Shown: positions 21,056 to 31,151, counted from the stretch's first letter. The stretch: 64,000 nt of DNA from Salvia splendens (GCF_004379255.2 NC_056040.1:29106852-29170851), one strand, 5' to 3'. Translations and numbers: made by a program. The notes: generated from the sequence alone by a model not told the origin.

Positions 21056-23889
21056 ATGGAAAATATTGAAATCAAATCTCCAGCAACAATGCTGAAGCAA
21101 ATAACAGTAGTAAACAAGCATGGCCAGAAACTTGATGGTTTGTTACATGATACTGGATCAACCAATATCGTTGTCTTATGCCATGCTTTTCGATCTACCA
21201 AGGTTGGTGATACGATCTCTTCTTTCATATCGATTGTCTCGATTTTCCTCATGGGTCGAGATTCAAATCCAAAATCTTATCTCAGTTACAATTATGTCAC
21301 TCAAATATGATTTTGGATCCGAATTTTGACCCATCTCATAAAAAAATATAATATAAAAAGAACTGTATTGGGTATCGGTGGTGCACACCCGAACTCCACA
21401 TTAGTATGATATTGTCCGCTTTGGGCAAAGCCCTCACGGTTTTGCTCTTGGGGTACTCCCCAAAAGGCCTCATACTAATGGAGTTGGGTAGCTCATTTAT
21501 ATGCTTGCAACTCTTGTTCATTCTCCGATGTGGGATATGGTTTGCTACACCACAAACCTCCCCTCAAACCAAGACCACCAGACCAAGACCACATGTCTGT
21601 GCCTCATGTTACAGGTCACCAGGTCACCACAAGTCTTGGTCGAGCTCACGCAGAGACATCGGAAAACTTGCAAGCGCAACCCACCGAACCCCGAGCCACA
21701 CAGGCCCAGCCCCTGAACCTGGGCTCTGATACCACTATTGGGTATCGGTGGTGCACACCCGAACTCCACATTAGTATGATATTGTCCGCTTTGGGCAAAG
21801 CCCTCACGGTTTTGCTCTTGGGGTACTCCCCAAAAGGCCTCATACTAATGGAGTTGGGTAGCTCATTTATATGCTTGCAACTCTTGTTCATTCTCCGATG
21901 TGGGATATGGTTTGCTACACCACAAACTGAAATCATTATATAAGTCTCATGAGCCTCTCATCCTATCACGAATTTGTTTTAGAATGAACTCATGAATTTC
22001 TATTACATGGTGAGACAAATTTAGTGAATTCTTAATAATTTCTTATAATGTTAATTAATGATATCATTTTATTGATAAAATTGAGATTGATTTTAATGTT
22101 TTGCAGGAGCACTTTGCAATGGTGAAGCTTGCTCATGCTTTGGAAACTGAAGGAGTCACAGCATTTCGCTTTGATTTTTCTCTAACTGAGTTACTTATTC
22201 TTTATGATTCGACAATAATTCTTTCAATGTTGAAAATTGGGAAATATAAATTGGAATTATTGGGTTTCATAAATGATGTATAGGTACACTGAAGACTCTT
22301 ATTATAGTGGTAACTACGATAGTGAGATTGAAGACTTGAGAGCTGTGGTTGAATACTTCTCTACAGTAAACCGTCCGGTTGCTGCAGTTCTTGGCCATAG
22401 TAAAGGTACATTGCCACTAAGATAATTAAATTAATTTTTAGATACAAATTACTCTCATGTTTCCATTAAATATCTCATATTTGACCGGTGCATATTTTAA
22501 GAAGTTGTTTGACTTTATTAGTAAAAATGAATAGAAAAAGTTAGTGGAATGTGAATCTTACTTTTATATATTCCCTCCGTCCCAAGTTAGTGGAGTATTT
22601 CATTTTGGGTTGTCCCTAGTTACTTGTGTCATTTCTCTTTTTGACTAAAAACAAAATATTTAATCACACATACTTCATTATTTCTTTTACTTTACTCTCT
22701 CTTCTCTCTCTTACTTTATTCTATCTTCTACTTTATTTAATTCATTAAACACAATTTGGATGGAGGGAGTATTAGTTTTATAATAAAATGTGATTGAGAA
22801 TGAGTTAGTGTAATGTAAGGTATACTACTAAAAATGATAAAAGTGAAATGAAACATTTATTGGAGATCATTCAAATAAGAAAATATGAGACATTTAATGA
22901 GGACACGAGGGACATGAGGGAGTATATGATTTTCAAATTAATCCAACACAAAAAATTGGTAGTACTATGAAATACTACTAATTCTCCTAAATGAAACTAT
23001 AGCCCACACCCTTAATTAGTGGTAAATAATTTCTTATTGAGTCAAGCTCGATCTTTATTTACCAAATATTTCAAGAGTTGAAATAAATTTAAAAGTTTGA
23101 GATAGAATTGATTTGGCAATAATCCTTTTTTTTTTGGATATTTCAGGTGCCAATATTGTCCTTGAATATGCATCTAAATATCACAATGTAGGTGCTGTGA
23201 TCAATGTCTCGGGCCGTTATGATCCATGGCACATCAACCTTAAAAATAGAAATGGTATCTTAAATTAAAATAAATTCTACAATTTTTCTCAAATTTGAGT
23301 TATGCTAATCAATGAAAGATGATTCAAATTTCAACAGCAACCTCGGAGGAAGAAGTGAAAGATGTTAAGCAGCAGAATTGTAGCATTGATGAAGAATGGC
23401 TTACTATTGACCCCAAATGCAAGTAAGTACTACACCCTCCGTTCCTTGTCAATTGCGACGCTTCTTTTCTGCACGAAGATTAATAATAGTTTGTTAGGTG
23501 GATAATGAATAAATTAAGAGAAAATAAAGTGAAAAAGTATTATTTTGTAAAAAAAATAAAAGAATGACTCAATTATGTTAGAACAAAAATGACTTAATTA
23601 ACATAGAACAATAAAATATAATGATAGCTTTAATTAAGCATGTAGTGTATATAAGTGGAAATGGTTAAAGTTGTGGAAAATGTATGGAATGCACAGGGTG
23701 CTGACGGTTCATGGCACGGAGGACAACGACGTGGCGTTGGACGAAGCATACGAGATCGGGAAGGTGGCGCCGAACCACCAGCTGAAGTTGGTCGACGGCG
23801 CTGACCATACTTATGAATCTCGCCTGGACCAGCTTGCTGCTGCGGTTGTGCCCTTCGCCAAGGAATGCTGCTTCCCATCACTTGCCTGA
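21056..23889 (+). CDS. Alpha/beta hydrolase (serine hydrolase superfamily), six exons
   Basis: Exons 21056-21202, 22107-22189, 22284-22405, 23147-23254, 23338-23422 and 23697-23889 join in frame to 245 codons plus TGA, with GT-AG introns in each case. The predicted protein shows a core alpha/beta hydrolase fold: IVVLCHAFRSTK (oxyanion strand), FRFDFS, the nucleophile elbow GHSKG with Ser116, the acid strand VLTVHGTEDND with Asp191, and ADHTY with His219. Family members include plant and yeast uncharacterised esterase/aminopeptidase-S33-like proteins. No signal peptide or membrane segment, so probably cytosolic. The substrate cannot be told from sequence. The elbow after FDFS reads LTEYTED where relatives have GNGESEG, a departure at exon 2's unusual end (donor GTTACT). 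Intron 1 carries a young TRIM and intron 3 a MITE. Likely functional. Confidence 0.88.
21366..21924 (-). mobile_element. TRIM retrotransposon (559 bp) in hydrolase intron 1
   Basis: Two direct repeats of 189 bp (21366-21554 and 21736-21924) look identical by eye. On the minus strand each starts TGTGGTGTAGCAAACC. A PBS TGGTATCAGAGCCC (21721-21734) lies one base inside the right repeat, and a purine tract (TTTGAGGGGAGG) next to the left one is the PPT. The 181-bp interior encodes nothing. The 5-bp target duplication AACTG (21361-21365, 21925-21929) is perfect. Size, PBS, PPT and lack of coding define a terminal-repeat retrotransposon in miniature. The repeats end CCCAATA rather than CA. Confidence 0.93.
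22571..22770. mobile_element. Stowaway-like MITE in hydrolase intron 3
   Basis: Ends TTCCCTCCGTCCCAAGTTAG and the complement of TTTGGATGGAGGGAGTA, next to TA dinucleotides. Related in sequence to 20427-20669. Confidence 0.75.
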
Positions 23890-24057
23890 ACAAGATGCAA
23901 TCCCATGTCGTCTCATTCTTATTATGTATCTTAAATTCCGGATTACATATAATAAAGCTGAATTAAACTATCATGCAACATTCTTATTAACAATTATGAG
24001 TGGTCGTGGTAATTTTAAGAAAGAGCAATGTAGTAAGTCATTTAATGATTCGACTAT

Positions 24058-24212
24058 GCATATCCAAACTCTACACTATTATTATATTGTCTGCTTTGGG
24101 TAAAGCCTTTAGGATTTTATTCTTTTGACCCTTCTCAAAATGCCTCATACTAATGAAATAGTAAGAGTTACACTTATATATTCTTTGCACATTTTCTAAT
24201 TCACATCGCAAC
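24058..24212. mobile_element. Degraded solo TRIM repeat
   Basis: Shares ACTCTACACTATT, ATATTGTCTGCTTTGGGTAAAGCC and ATGCCTCATACTAATG blocks with the 189-bp TRIM repeat at 21366, in the same order, but strongly diverged. No PBS or second copy nearby. Confidence 0.7.
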
Positions 24213-24217
24213 CCAAC

Positions 24218-24324
24218 TGTAATGACATCACTTTGCTAAGAATAGCAAACTCGTTTTATCGTGACTAGGGGAAGATTAAAGAAGTGGGGAAGGAAGGGGA
24301 ACATTGACGCAACTTAAAATAGCT
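24218..24324 (+). mobile_element. Truncated copy of the 15327-type LTR
   Basis: TGTAATGACATCAC, then GCTAAGAATAGCAAACTCG and CGTGACTAGGGGAAGATTAA, aligns base by base with the first ~110 bp of the solo LTR at 15327. It ends where gypsy reverse transcriptase begins, so it has been cut there. Confidence 0.75.
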
Positions 24325-24728
24325 CGAAATAATAGATCAAATGCCGGAACGATTGGCAGGGAAGAAGCATTTTTTGTTTCTTATTCGGGTATAGCAACTA
24401 CTTTCAAATCTATGTGATCCGGAAGACCAAGACAAAACCACGTTCACTTGCCCTTTCGGATTGTATGCTTACAGAAGAATGCCTTTTGGTTTGTGCAACA
24501 CACCTAAAATATTTCAAAGGTGCATGATGAGTATCTTTTCTGATCTACTTGAGGAGTGCATCGAAATCTTCATGGATGACTTCATGGTGTATGGTGACTC
24601 GTTTGAAACATGCCTACATCATCTGGATGTGGTATTGGAAAGGTGCCAAAAGAAGAACTTGGCTCTACACTTTGAGAAATGTCATTCATTGTTACCGAGG
24701 GTATTGTACTTGGGCACATAATGTCATT
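24325..24728 (+). pseudogene. Ty3/gypsy reverse transcriptase, left part
   Basis: With two small frameshifts near 24385-24420 it reads DQMPERLAGKKHF, DQDKTTFTCPFG, then YRRMPFGLCNTPKIFQRC and the catalytic block FMDDFMVYG, ending EGIVLGHIMS. FMDDF with VYG is typical of Athila/Tat-type gypsy elements. The coding sequence stops at 24728 and resumes at 30659, on the far side of a copia complex. The 5' part of the element (gag, protease) is absent here. Confidence 0.85.
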
Positions 24729-24732
24729 TTAT

Positions 24733-24778
24733 GATCTTGAGTCGAGCCGCCTCCCGTTTCACCCATCCATACGCGACG
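24733..24778 (-). repeat. 46-bp inverted gag piece at left edge of the complex
   Basis: Reads GATCTTGAGTCGAGCCGCCT and CCATACGCGACG on the plus strand. This is the reverse complement of the sense gag segment at about 29641-29686 (AYGWVKREAARLKI). It is joined directly to sense gag sequence at GGGAACGAGAAATC. It marks an inversion breakpoint. Confidence 0.85.
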
Positions 24779-26202
24779 TTGGGAACGAGAAATCATCGGG
24801 GGTCGGATTCGGATTGGAGCTCGAGAGTACCGCCCATCACAGCCGCAAAACAGAGGACAACCACCGATACACCGCCAACCGTCGGGGAAACAACAGACCG
24901 AACAGATCCAAACTCTGGTGCTCCCATTGTGGAATGCACAAGCATACAAAAGAAACATGCTTCCAATTAGTGGGGTATCCAGAATGGTGGGAGGAAGAGA
25001 AAGCCGGAAAGGCGAAAGTCACCATCGGAACCAACGACGGAGGCCAAAACCAGACAGAGGGAAGCCAAGAGACGGTGGCATTCCAAGAGAAGAGACCAGA
25101 TACCGGCGGTCTCCCAACCGGCGGTGGCGGGCGAGGCGAGAACAGCGGCGGTGGGGGAAAGACGGTAGAGGCGATGATCGCCTCTCTCAGACTCGACGGC
25201 GGAGGTGAAGTTGGAGGTAAAGGGTTGGGGATTTCATGCCCTAACCCTAATAAATCCGATTTTGCTATTAAATCCAAGCATGTTAAGTATTATGGAAAAG
25301 AACCCCATCCAGATAATTATGTTAGAAATTGCCTCCCGCCTATCGAAAATTGCAGAAATGACCCCATTATTTGCAAAAATTCCTTTGCACCCTTAGAGAT
25401 TTTATCATATGCTTTTGAGACCCAAAGTTGTGATATTGTTAATGACACGGGATGGATCTTTGACTGTGGGGCGACCGACACGATGTCCTATGACAAAAAT
25501 GATTTTTTGGAAATTCATAAGACTCCTAAGTCGCATATAAAAACTGCAAATGGAGGGGTTACACCAGTCGAAGGGGCGGGAACTATAGAACTTTTTCCTA
25601 ATTGCCTCTATGTGCCTAGATTATCTCAGAAGTTAATGTCGATTAGTCATGTGACTAAGGATTTAAATTGTTCTCTACTGATGCACCCAAACTTCTGTAT
25701 GTTACAGGATATCCGGACGGGGAAGATTATTGGACGTGGCACTGAGCGTCGTGGGCTCTACTTTGTGGATGAGATTGCTCGACGAGATGGTGCGGCGATG
25801 CTTGCTCACGGATCCACTAATCAAGATACTTGGCTCTGGCACCGTCGGATGGGCCATACCTCTTCGGGTTATTTGAAATCCTTATTTCCTAAACTTTTTG
25901 TTCCTAAGAACTTCTCTTGTGAAGCATGTGTTTTGGCCAAGAGCCACCGAAACTCGTTTAAACCAAATGATACTCGTGTTGACACTGTTTTTTCCCTGAT
26001 TCATTCTGATGTGTGGGGCCCAGCGCCTATAGGAACAAGTTTTGGTTTTAAATACTTTGTGATATTTGTTGATGATTGTAGTAGAGCTACTTGGGTTTAT
26101 TTTATGAAACATAAATCTGAAGTATATGACAAATTCATGTTGTTTTATAAAATGATTCAAACTCAATTTCAGACGTCTATCAAAATCCTACGATCTGATA
26201 AT

Positions 26203-26218
26203 GGGGGGGGGGGGGGGG
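26203..26218 (+). repeat. Homopolymer of 16 G in integrase
   Basis: ATAATG is followed by an uninterrupted G run and then ATTTTT. The homologous site in copia C (about 55049-55060) reads AATGGGAGGGAATTC. Expansion of the short G tracts, or an assembly artefact at a homopolymer, removed the NGREF-type motif. Confidence 0.85.
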
Positions 26219-26234
26219 ATTTTTAAACAGTTCC

Positions 26235-27374
26235 ATGACAAATATTTTTGCCAAAAATGGGTTAGTACACCAGACTTCTTGTTCCCACACACCAGAACAA
26301 AACGGGGTAGCAAAACGAAAAAATCGAATCATCCTTGAAATGACCCGAGCCCTCCTATTTGACTCAAAAGTACCTCCATCCTTTTGGCCTGAAGCCGTTG
26401 CCACCTCAGTTTACCTTCTCAATCGACTTCCCACAAAAATCCTAAACCGCAAAACCCCTCTAGATCACCTTTCCACCTTAACCAAAATCCCCTCAACCTT
26501 ATCCTTACCACCCAAAACCTTTGGTTGTTCTGTTTATGTCCACGTTCCCAAGCATGAAAGAAATAAATTTTCCCCGTGCGTAATTAAGTGTGTTTTTATG
26601 GGATATGAGATTAACCAGAAGGGCTATAGATGTTATGACCCCAAAATCAAACGGGTTATTACCACTATGAACTGCAACTTCCTTGAAACCGAATTCTTCT
26701 ACCACCTTGGGACTTAGGGGGAGAGTGTGAGACAGGGGGAGACCCAAGAAAATGACTCCCTACGGTGGTATGTGCCAAGTAACTTTTATTCGGATCCAAC
26801 AGAGCAAGCTGGCACTATTCCTGAGCTGATCCCGTCCGCAGAGACGATCCCGACAATGCTTCCGCCGCGTTCCTATGATCCAACCGTAACAGAATCCGAG
26901 GTAAGATCTAGTTCGAATCATGAAAGTTCCGATATTATTCCTGACCCACTTGGTACAGAAGTAGAAGAGGAAGAAGATACAACTATTGATCAGGACACAG
27001 GTCAGTACATGCTTCCTCTACGAAGTACGAGAGGAATTCCGTCCAAGAAATACTCCCCGAAACGGATAGGAAGGAAAAGCAGATACTCTGTGGCCAACTT
27101 CGCCGAAGCCAACATATCCAAAATGGCAAGGGCATTCCATGCAGCCCTGTGTGAAGAAGAGATCCCGAGAACCTTTGAAGAAGCCTTCAAAATCAAGGAC
27201 TGGAGGGAGACAATGCTCGTCGAGATGAGAGCACTGAAACGAAACGGTACTTGGGAAGTAGACTCATTGCCCGATGGGAAACATACAGTCGGCTGCAGAT
27301 GGGTCTTCACAATCAAACGGAGACCAGATGGGAGTATTGAGAGATACAAGGCTCGATTGGTGGCAAAGGGGTAG
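26235..27374 (+). pseudogene. copia integrase end and RT start
   Basis: Two adjacent frames. 26235-26717 has HTPEQNGVAKRKNR and FWPEAVATSVYLLNRLPT, the integrase core end and the C-terminal domain, ending at TAG. 26727-27374 has a linker with TRGIPSKKYSP, then RT motifs WRETMLVEMRAL, GCRWVFTIKRR and KARLVAKG. It is stopped by TAG at 27373 within the block that should read KGYTQ. A further TAG follows near 27472 (NKD-W to stop). These are substitutions typical of decay. Confidence 0.87.
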
Positions 27375-27518
27375 ACGCAGACTCAGGGAGTTGACTATTC
27401 AGAGACATTCTCCCCGGTCGCAAAAATGAACATTGTAAGAGTTTTACTGTCTATTGCAGCAAACAAAGACTAGCCACTTCATCAGTATGACGTCACAAAT
27501 GCATTTCTTTATGGAGAA

Positions 27519-28694
27519 TTGAAGGATCCTATCTATATGGAGGCCCCACCAGGATTCACAGAGGAATTTGGACAAGGCAAGGTATGCAAGTTAAAGAAAA
27601 CTTTATATGGGTTGAAACAGTCCCCGAGAGCTTGGTTCGGGAGATTCACGGAAGTAATGAAACGATACGGCTATCGGCAGAGTAACTCAGATCACACCCT
27701 GTTCATCAAACGAAGAGGAGAGAAGGTCACATGTCTGATAATTTATGTGGATGATATGATCATTACAGGGGATGATGCAGAGGAAATAAATGATCTCAAG
27801 GGGCATTTGGCTACAGAGTTTGAGATGAAGAATCTAGGAGATCTCAAATATTTCCTTGGGATCGAAGTGCTCAGATCTGGAAAAGGAATCTTCATTAGTC
27901 AACGAAAGTATGTTCTTGACCTCTTGACGGAAATAGGAATGCTCGAGTGCAAACCAGCAGATACTCCCATGGTGCAGAATCATGGCCTTCAAATAATCAA
28001 AGGAGCAGCGTCAACTGATCGGGGAAGATACCAGAGGCTAGTAGGGAAACTCATCTATCTATCCCACACTCGGCCTGATATTGCATATGCAGTTGGGGTA
28101 CTTAGTCAGTTTATGCATAACCCACAAGACGAACATTGGGAGGCAGCACTTAGAGTAGTGCGGTACCTAAAGGGAACCGTCGGACATGAAGTACTGTTCC
28201 GGAAAAATGGACATCTCGACATTCATGGATACACTAATGCAGATTGGGCAGGGAATTCGGTTGATAGACGGTCGACAGGAGGGTACTTCACGTTTGTGGG
28301 TGGCAATTTGGTCACTTGGAGGAGCAAGAAGCAGAAAGTAGTGGCTCTGTCAAGCGCAGAAGCAGAATTCCGAGGCATCAAAAGTGGACTCACTGAAATC
28401 CTTTGGCTTAGGAGGGTAATGAAGGAACTAAATCTTGAATCACAAAAGACGTGCAAATTACTCTGTGACAATAAGGCCTCGATTAGTATTTTAGAAAATC
28501 CAGTGCAACACGATAGAACCAAACACGTCGAGATTGATCGACATTTCATAAAGGAGAACCTTGAAGAGAAGATAGTAGAAATCCCATATGTGAAGTCCGA
28601 AGACCAACTAGCGGACATCTTGACCAAAGCCGTATCTGTAAAGAACATTCAAGAAGTTTTGAGCAAGTTAAGCTTCGGGAATCCCGTCACTTAA
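27519..28694 (+). pseudogene. copia reverse transcriptase and RNase H
   Basis: 391 codons with LKKTLYGLKQSPRAW, the catalytic IIYVDDMIITGDD, RT thumb SHTRPDIAYAVG, and RNase H1 blocks with DADW-type NADWAGN, SSAEAEFRG and DNKAS, then HDRTKHVEIDRHFIKE and DQLADILTKA. The frame ends just before the purine tract. It is complete in this part, but upstream stops (27373, 27472) separate it from integrase. It closely matches copia C (57 kb) at the protein level. Confidence 0.9.
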
Positions 28695-28706
28695 CTTGAG
28701 GGGGAG
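28695..28706 (+). promoter_or_regulatory. Polypurine tract
   Basis: CTTGAGGGGGAG directly precedes the LTR start TGTTGG. It is the primer site for second-strand synthesis. Confidence 0.85.
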
Positions 28707-28928
28707 TGTTGGAAGATCACGAAGAATATCCTGCACAATCAAGGAGAAGATTATATGGAATCAAGGAAGAAATCAGAGGAAATCAATCATAAGAAATTAG
28801 GAAGATTTTATACACGTTTTACCTTATTTACGTTGTTACCTTGTATAGTCTCTTCCTAAGTCTATATAAACATGTACAATGCAGTGTGAATAACATAACA
28901 GAAATTATCCCAATTCTTAATTTCTACA
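28707..28928 (+). mobile_element. Short copia LTR (222 bp), plus orientation
   Basis: TGTTGGAAGATCACG to AATTTCTACA. It is preceded by a PPT and followed at once by a PBS (TGGTATCAGAGCAGG, 28929-28943). It therefore serves as the 3' LTR of the left pol and as the 5' LTR of the gag to its right. It contains TATATAAACATG, a likely TATA box, near 28863. Confidence 0.9.
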
Positions 28929-29026
28929 TGGTATCAGAGCAGGTTAGGCTCAGAAAACCTTCATCATAGCCCCCGAAATATACATCTCTCGACCAAAACG
29001 GCGAGAAGAACAACTCAGCCAGAAAC

Positions 29027-29665
29027 ATGGCAGAAAATAAACCAGAAACAACCGAACCTGTTGCAGAGAAAATCAGATCAAGCAAGAGTGTTACCGTAAC
29101 CTTCAAACTGAATGGCTCAAACTATTCACTGTGGGCACGATTAATGAAAGTGTCTATAGGCGGCCGAGGAGTCTACCGCCATATATCAGGAGTCTCGTCT
29201 CCACCACAGCCGGGGGAGAAAGGATATACGGATTGGGAGGAGATAGACCTAATAGTCTTCTCCTGGATTATCGACAACATGGAAACCAACATCATCGCCG
29301 ATTTCGCACATCACCAAACGGCGAAGGCACTGTGGGATACACTCGCCGTAACGTTTGCAAGTTCGGCGGACTCGTATCTCATATATGACCTGCGAGACAA
29401 GGCGAGCAGAATTATACAAGGAGATTCAACATTGGAGGCTTACTGGAGCAGGCTCCACGGGCTATGGATCGACATCGATCGATGCCTACACAAGACAGTT
29501 AATTGCTGTGACAAAGGAAAAGACTATACCGGGACATCAAATCCGAACTACGATTATTCAAATTTCTCACCGGATTAAACGAGAAGTACGACTAGTTCCG
29601 ACGCGTGATCCTCAAGGAGGATCCCTACCCCTTAGCCGACGTCGCGTATGGGTGGGTGAAACGGG
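29027..29665 (+). pseudogene. copia gag 5' part, plus arm of palindrome
   Basis: Starts MAENKPETTEPVAEKIR, then FKLNGSNYSLWARLMKVSI, EEIDLIVFSWIID and LHGLWIDIDRC, the UBN2/gag-polypeptide layout of this copia group. The main frame (29027-29578) shifts near 29515, after CCDKG. The normal frame resumes in shifted register to AYGWVKREAARL before the spacer. The C-terminal gag, zinc knuckle and pol do not follow. Confidence 0.85.
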
Positions 29666-29699
29666 AGGCGGCTCGACTCAAGATCATGTCGCCGGCATC

Positions 29700-30337
29700 C
29701 GTTTAACCCACCCATACGCGACGTCAGCTGAGAGGTAGGGATCCTCCTTAAGGATCTCACGTCGGATCCAGTCGTACTTCTCGTTTAATCCGGTGAGAAA
29801 TTTGAATAATCGTAGTTCGGATTTGATGTCCCGGTATTATGCTATTCCTTTGTCACAGCAATCAACTGTCTTGTGTGGGCATCGATCGATGTCGATCCAT
29901 AGCCCGTGGAGCCTGCTCCAGTAAGCCTCCAATGTTGAATCTCCTTGTATAATTCTACTCGCCTTGTCTCGCAGGTCATATATGAGATACGAGTCCGCCG
30001 AACTTGCAAAAGTTACGACGAGTGTATCCCACAGTGCCTTCGCCGTTTGGTGATGTGCGAAATCGCCGATGATGTTGGTTTCCATGCTGTCGATAATCCA
30101 GGAGAAGACTATTAGGTCTATCTCCTCCCAATCGGTATATCCTTTCTCCCCCGGTTGTGGTGGAGACGGGACTCCTGATATATGGCGGTAGACTCCTCGG
30201 CCGCCTATAGACACTTTCATTAATCGTGCCCACAGTGAATAGTTTGAGCCATTCAGTTTGAAGGCTACGGTAACACTCTTGCTTGATCTGATTTTCTCTG
30301 CAATAGGTTCGGTTGTTTCTGGTTTATCTTCTGCCAT
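29700..30337 (-). pseudogene. copia gag 5' part, minus arm of palindrome
   Basis: Mirror copy of the plus-arm gag, starting MAEDKPETTEPIAEKIR and differing at several residues (N/D, V/I, T/A). The frame 29837-30337 stops after CCDKGIA. The following bases still encode YRDIKSELRLFKFLTG-like gag after the stop. The two arms have accumulated separate substitutions, so the inverted duplication is not brand new. Confidence 0.85.
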
Positions 30338-30436
30338 GTTTCTGGCTGAGTTGTTCTTCTCGCCGTTTTGGTCGAGAGAGGAATATTTTTGGAGGCTATG
30401 ATGAAGGTTTTCTGAGCCTAACCTGCTTTGATACCA

Positions 30437-30658
30437 TGTAGAAATTAAGATTTGGGATAATTTCTGATATGTTATTCATACTGCATTGTACATGTTTATA
30501 TAGACTTAGGAAGAGACTATACAAGGTAACAACGAAAATAAGGTAAAACGTGTATAAAATCTTCCTAATTTCTTGTGATTGATTTCCTCTGATTTCTTCC
30601 TTGATTCCATATAATCTTCTCCTTGATTGTGCAGGATATTCTTCGTGATCTTCCAACA
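30437..30658 (-). mobile_element. Short copia LTR (222 bp), minus orientation
   Basis: Reverse complement of the LTR at 28707-28928, with the same length and a few substitutions. Its PBS is altered by one base (TGGTATCAAAGCAGG, 30422-30436). Its outer edge TGTTGG faces resumed gypsy coding sequence. Confidence 0.9.
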
Positions 30659-31149
30659 CATAGGGTGAGAAAGAGACATTAATGTTAATCAAGCGAAGGT
30701 AGAGGTGATTTCTACGCTGCCTCATTCAACTAACTAAAAGGAGATACGTAAGTTTCTTGGCCATGCAAGATTTTATAGGAGATTCATAAAAGATTTCGCC
30801 AAGGTGGCGCAACCTTTAACAAGTCTCCTTCAAAATGATGTTGAGTTTGACGTTGGTGACGCGTGTAAGGAAGCTTCAGCTCTGATAATCCGCGCACCAA
30901 ACTTGGATTATCCGTTCGAAGCGATGTGTGATGTAAGTGATTTTGCAGTGGGAGTTGTATTGGCCAGAAGACTGATGTTAAGAGTTATGTTAACTTCTAC
31001 GCTTCGAAGACACTCAACCAAGCTTAGAGGAACTATGACACCATATAAAAGGAGATGCTAGCAGTTGCGTACTCTTTCGATAAATTTCGACCTTACCGAC
31101 TGATGTCTAGCGAAGAAAGAGTTAAAACCCAGACTGATCCGTTGGGTGC
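30659..31149 (+). pseudogene. Ty3/gypsy RT-RNase H, right part
   Basis: Starting near 30688 the frame reads NQAKVEVISTLP, then KFLGHARFYRRFIKDFAKVAQPLTSLLQ and PFEAMCDVSDFAVG (start of RNase H, with CD-S-D). Several stops and small indels follow (TSTLRRHSTKLRG, INFDLTD). It directly continues the RT broken at 24728. A MITE interrupts it at 31152, and coding remnants (about 31430-31675) resume with EEAIIDAFPEEHLYYTEI and EEPWFADLI, the RNase H-integrase linker of such elements. Confidence 0.85.
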
Positions 31150-31151
31150 TA

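Larger units (their letters stand above)
24679..26226 (+). pseudogene. copia gag C-part, protease and integrase N-part (chimeric start)
   Basis: The open frame starts in gypsy RT (VTEGIVLGHIMS), passes through the inverted gag piece, and enters true copia gag near NEKSSGVGFG. It has a zinc knuckle CSHCGMHKHTKETC, protease WIFDCGATDTM, GAG-pre-integrase LWHRRMGHTSSGY and integrase HSDVWGPAP with a DD pair and LRSDNG. It then hits a run of 16 G (26203-26218) where the relative at 55050 has GGGAGGGAATT, which breaks integrase before its last catalytic Glu. The junction peptide at the N-terminus is an artefact of nesting and not a real protein. Confidence 0.88.
24729..30658 (+). mobile_element. 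Rearranged short-LTR copia complex nested in gypsy RT
   Basis: Order: a 46-bp antisense gag piece (24733-24778), sense gag remainder, protease, integrase, RT/RNase H (to 28694), PPT, LTR (28707-28928), PBS, sense gag 5' part (29027 to about 29665), a ~36-bp spacer, antisense gag, antisense PBS and antisense LTR (30437-30658). Gypsy coding sequence flanks both sides. There is no LTR at the left edge. The sense part is therefore circularly permuted around gag, and its LTR-gag portion is duplicated in reverse. The right flank is CATAG and the left flank ends GTCAT, so only CAT of a possible duplication remains. Confidence 0.85.
28707..30658. repeat. Large palindrome: inverted duplication of LTR + gag
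   Basis: Arms 28707 to about 29665 and about 29700 to 30658, each ~950 bp, are reverse complements with an estimated few percent mismatch. The innermost paired stretch is GTCGCGTATGGGTGGGT (29641-29657) with its complement at 29706-29722. The unpaired centre is about 36 bp. Each arm holds one LTR, one PBS and the first ~200 gag codons. Both LTR promoters point inwards, so transcripts from either side could fold into a long hairpin. Confidence 0.92.

Noticed and set aside
24679..24780. A fusion protein joining gypsy RT to copia gag
   Set aside because: It is a by-product of nested insertion and passes through an inverted gag piece; no selection for such a protein is plausible.
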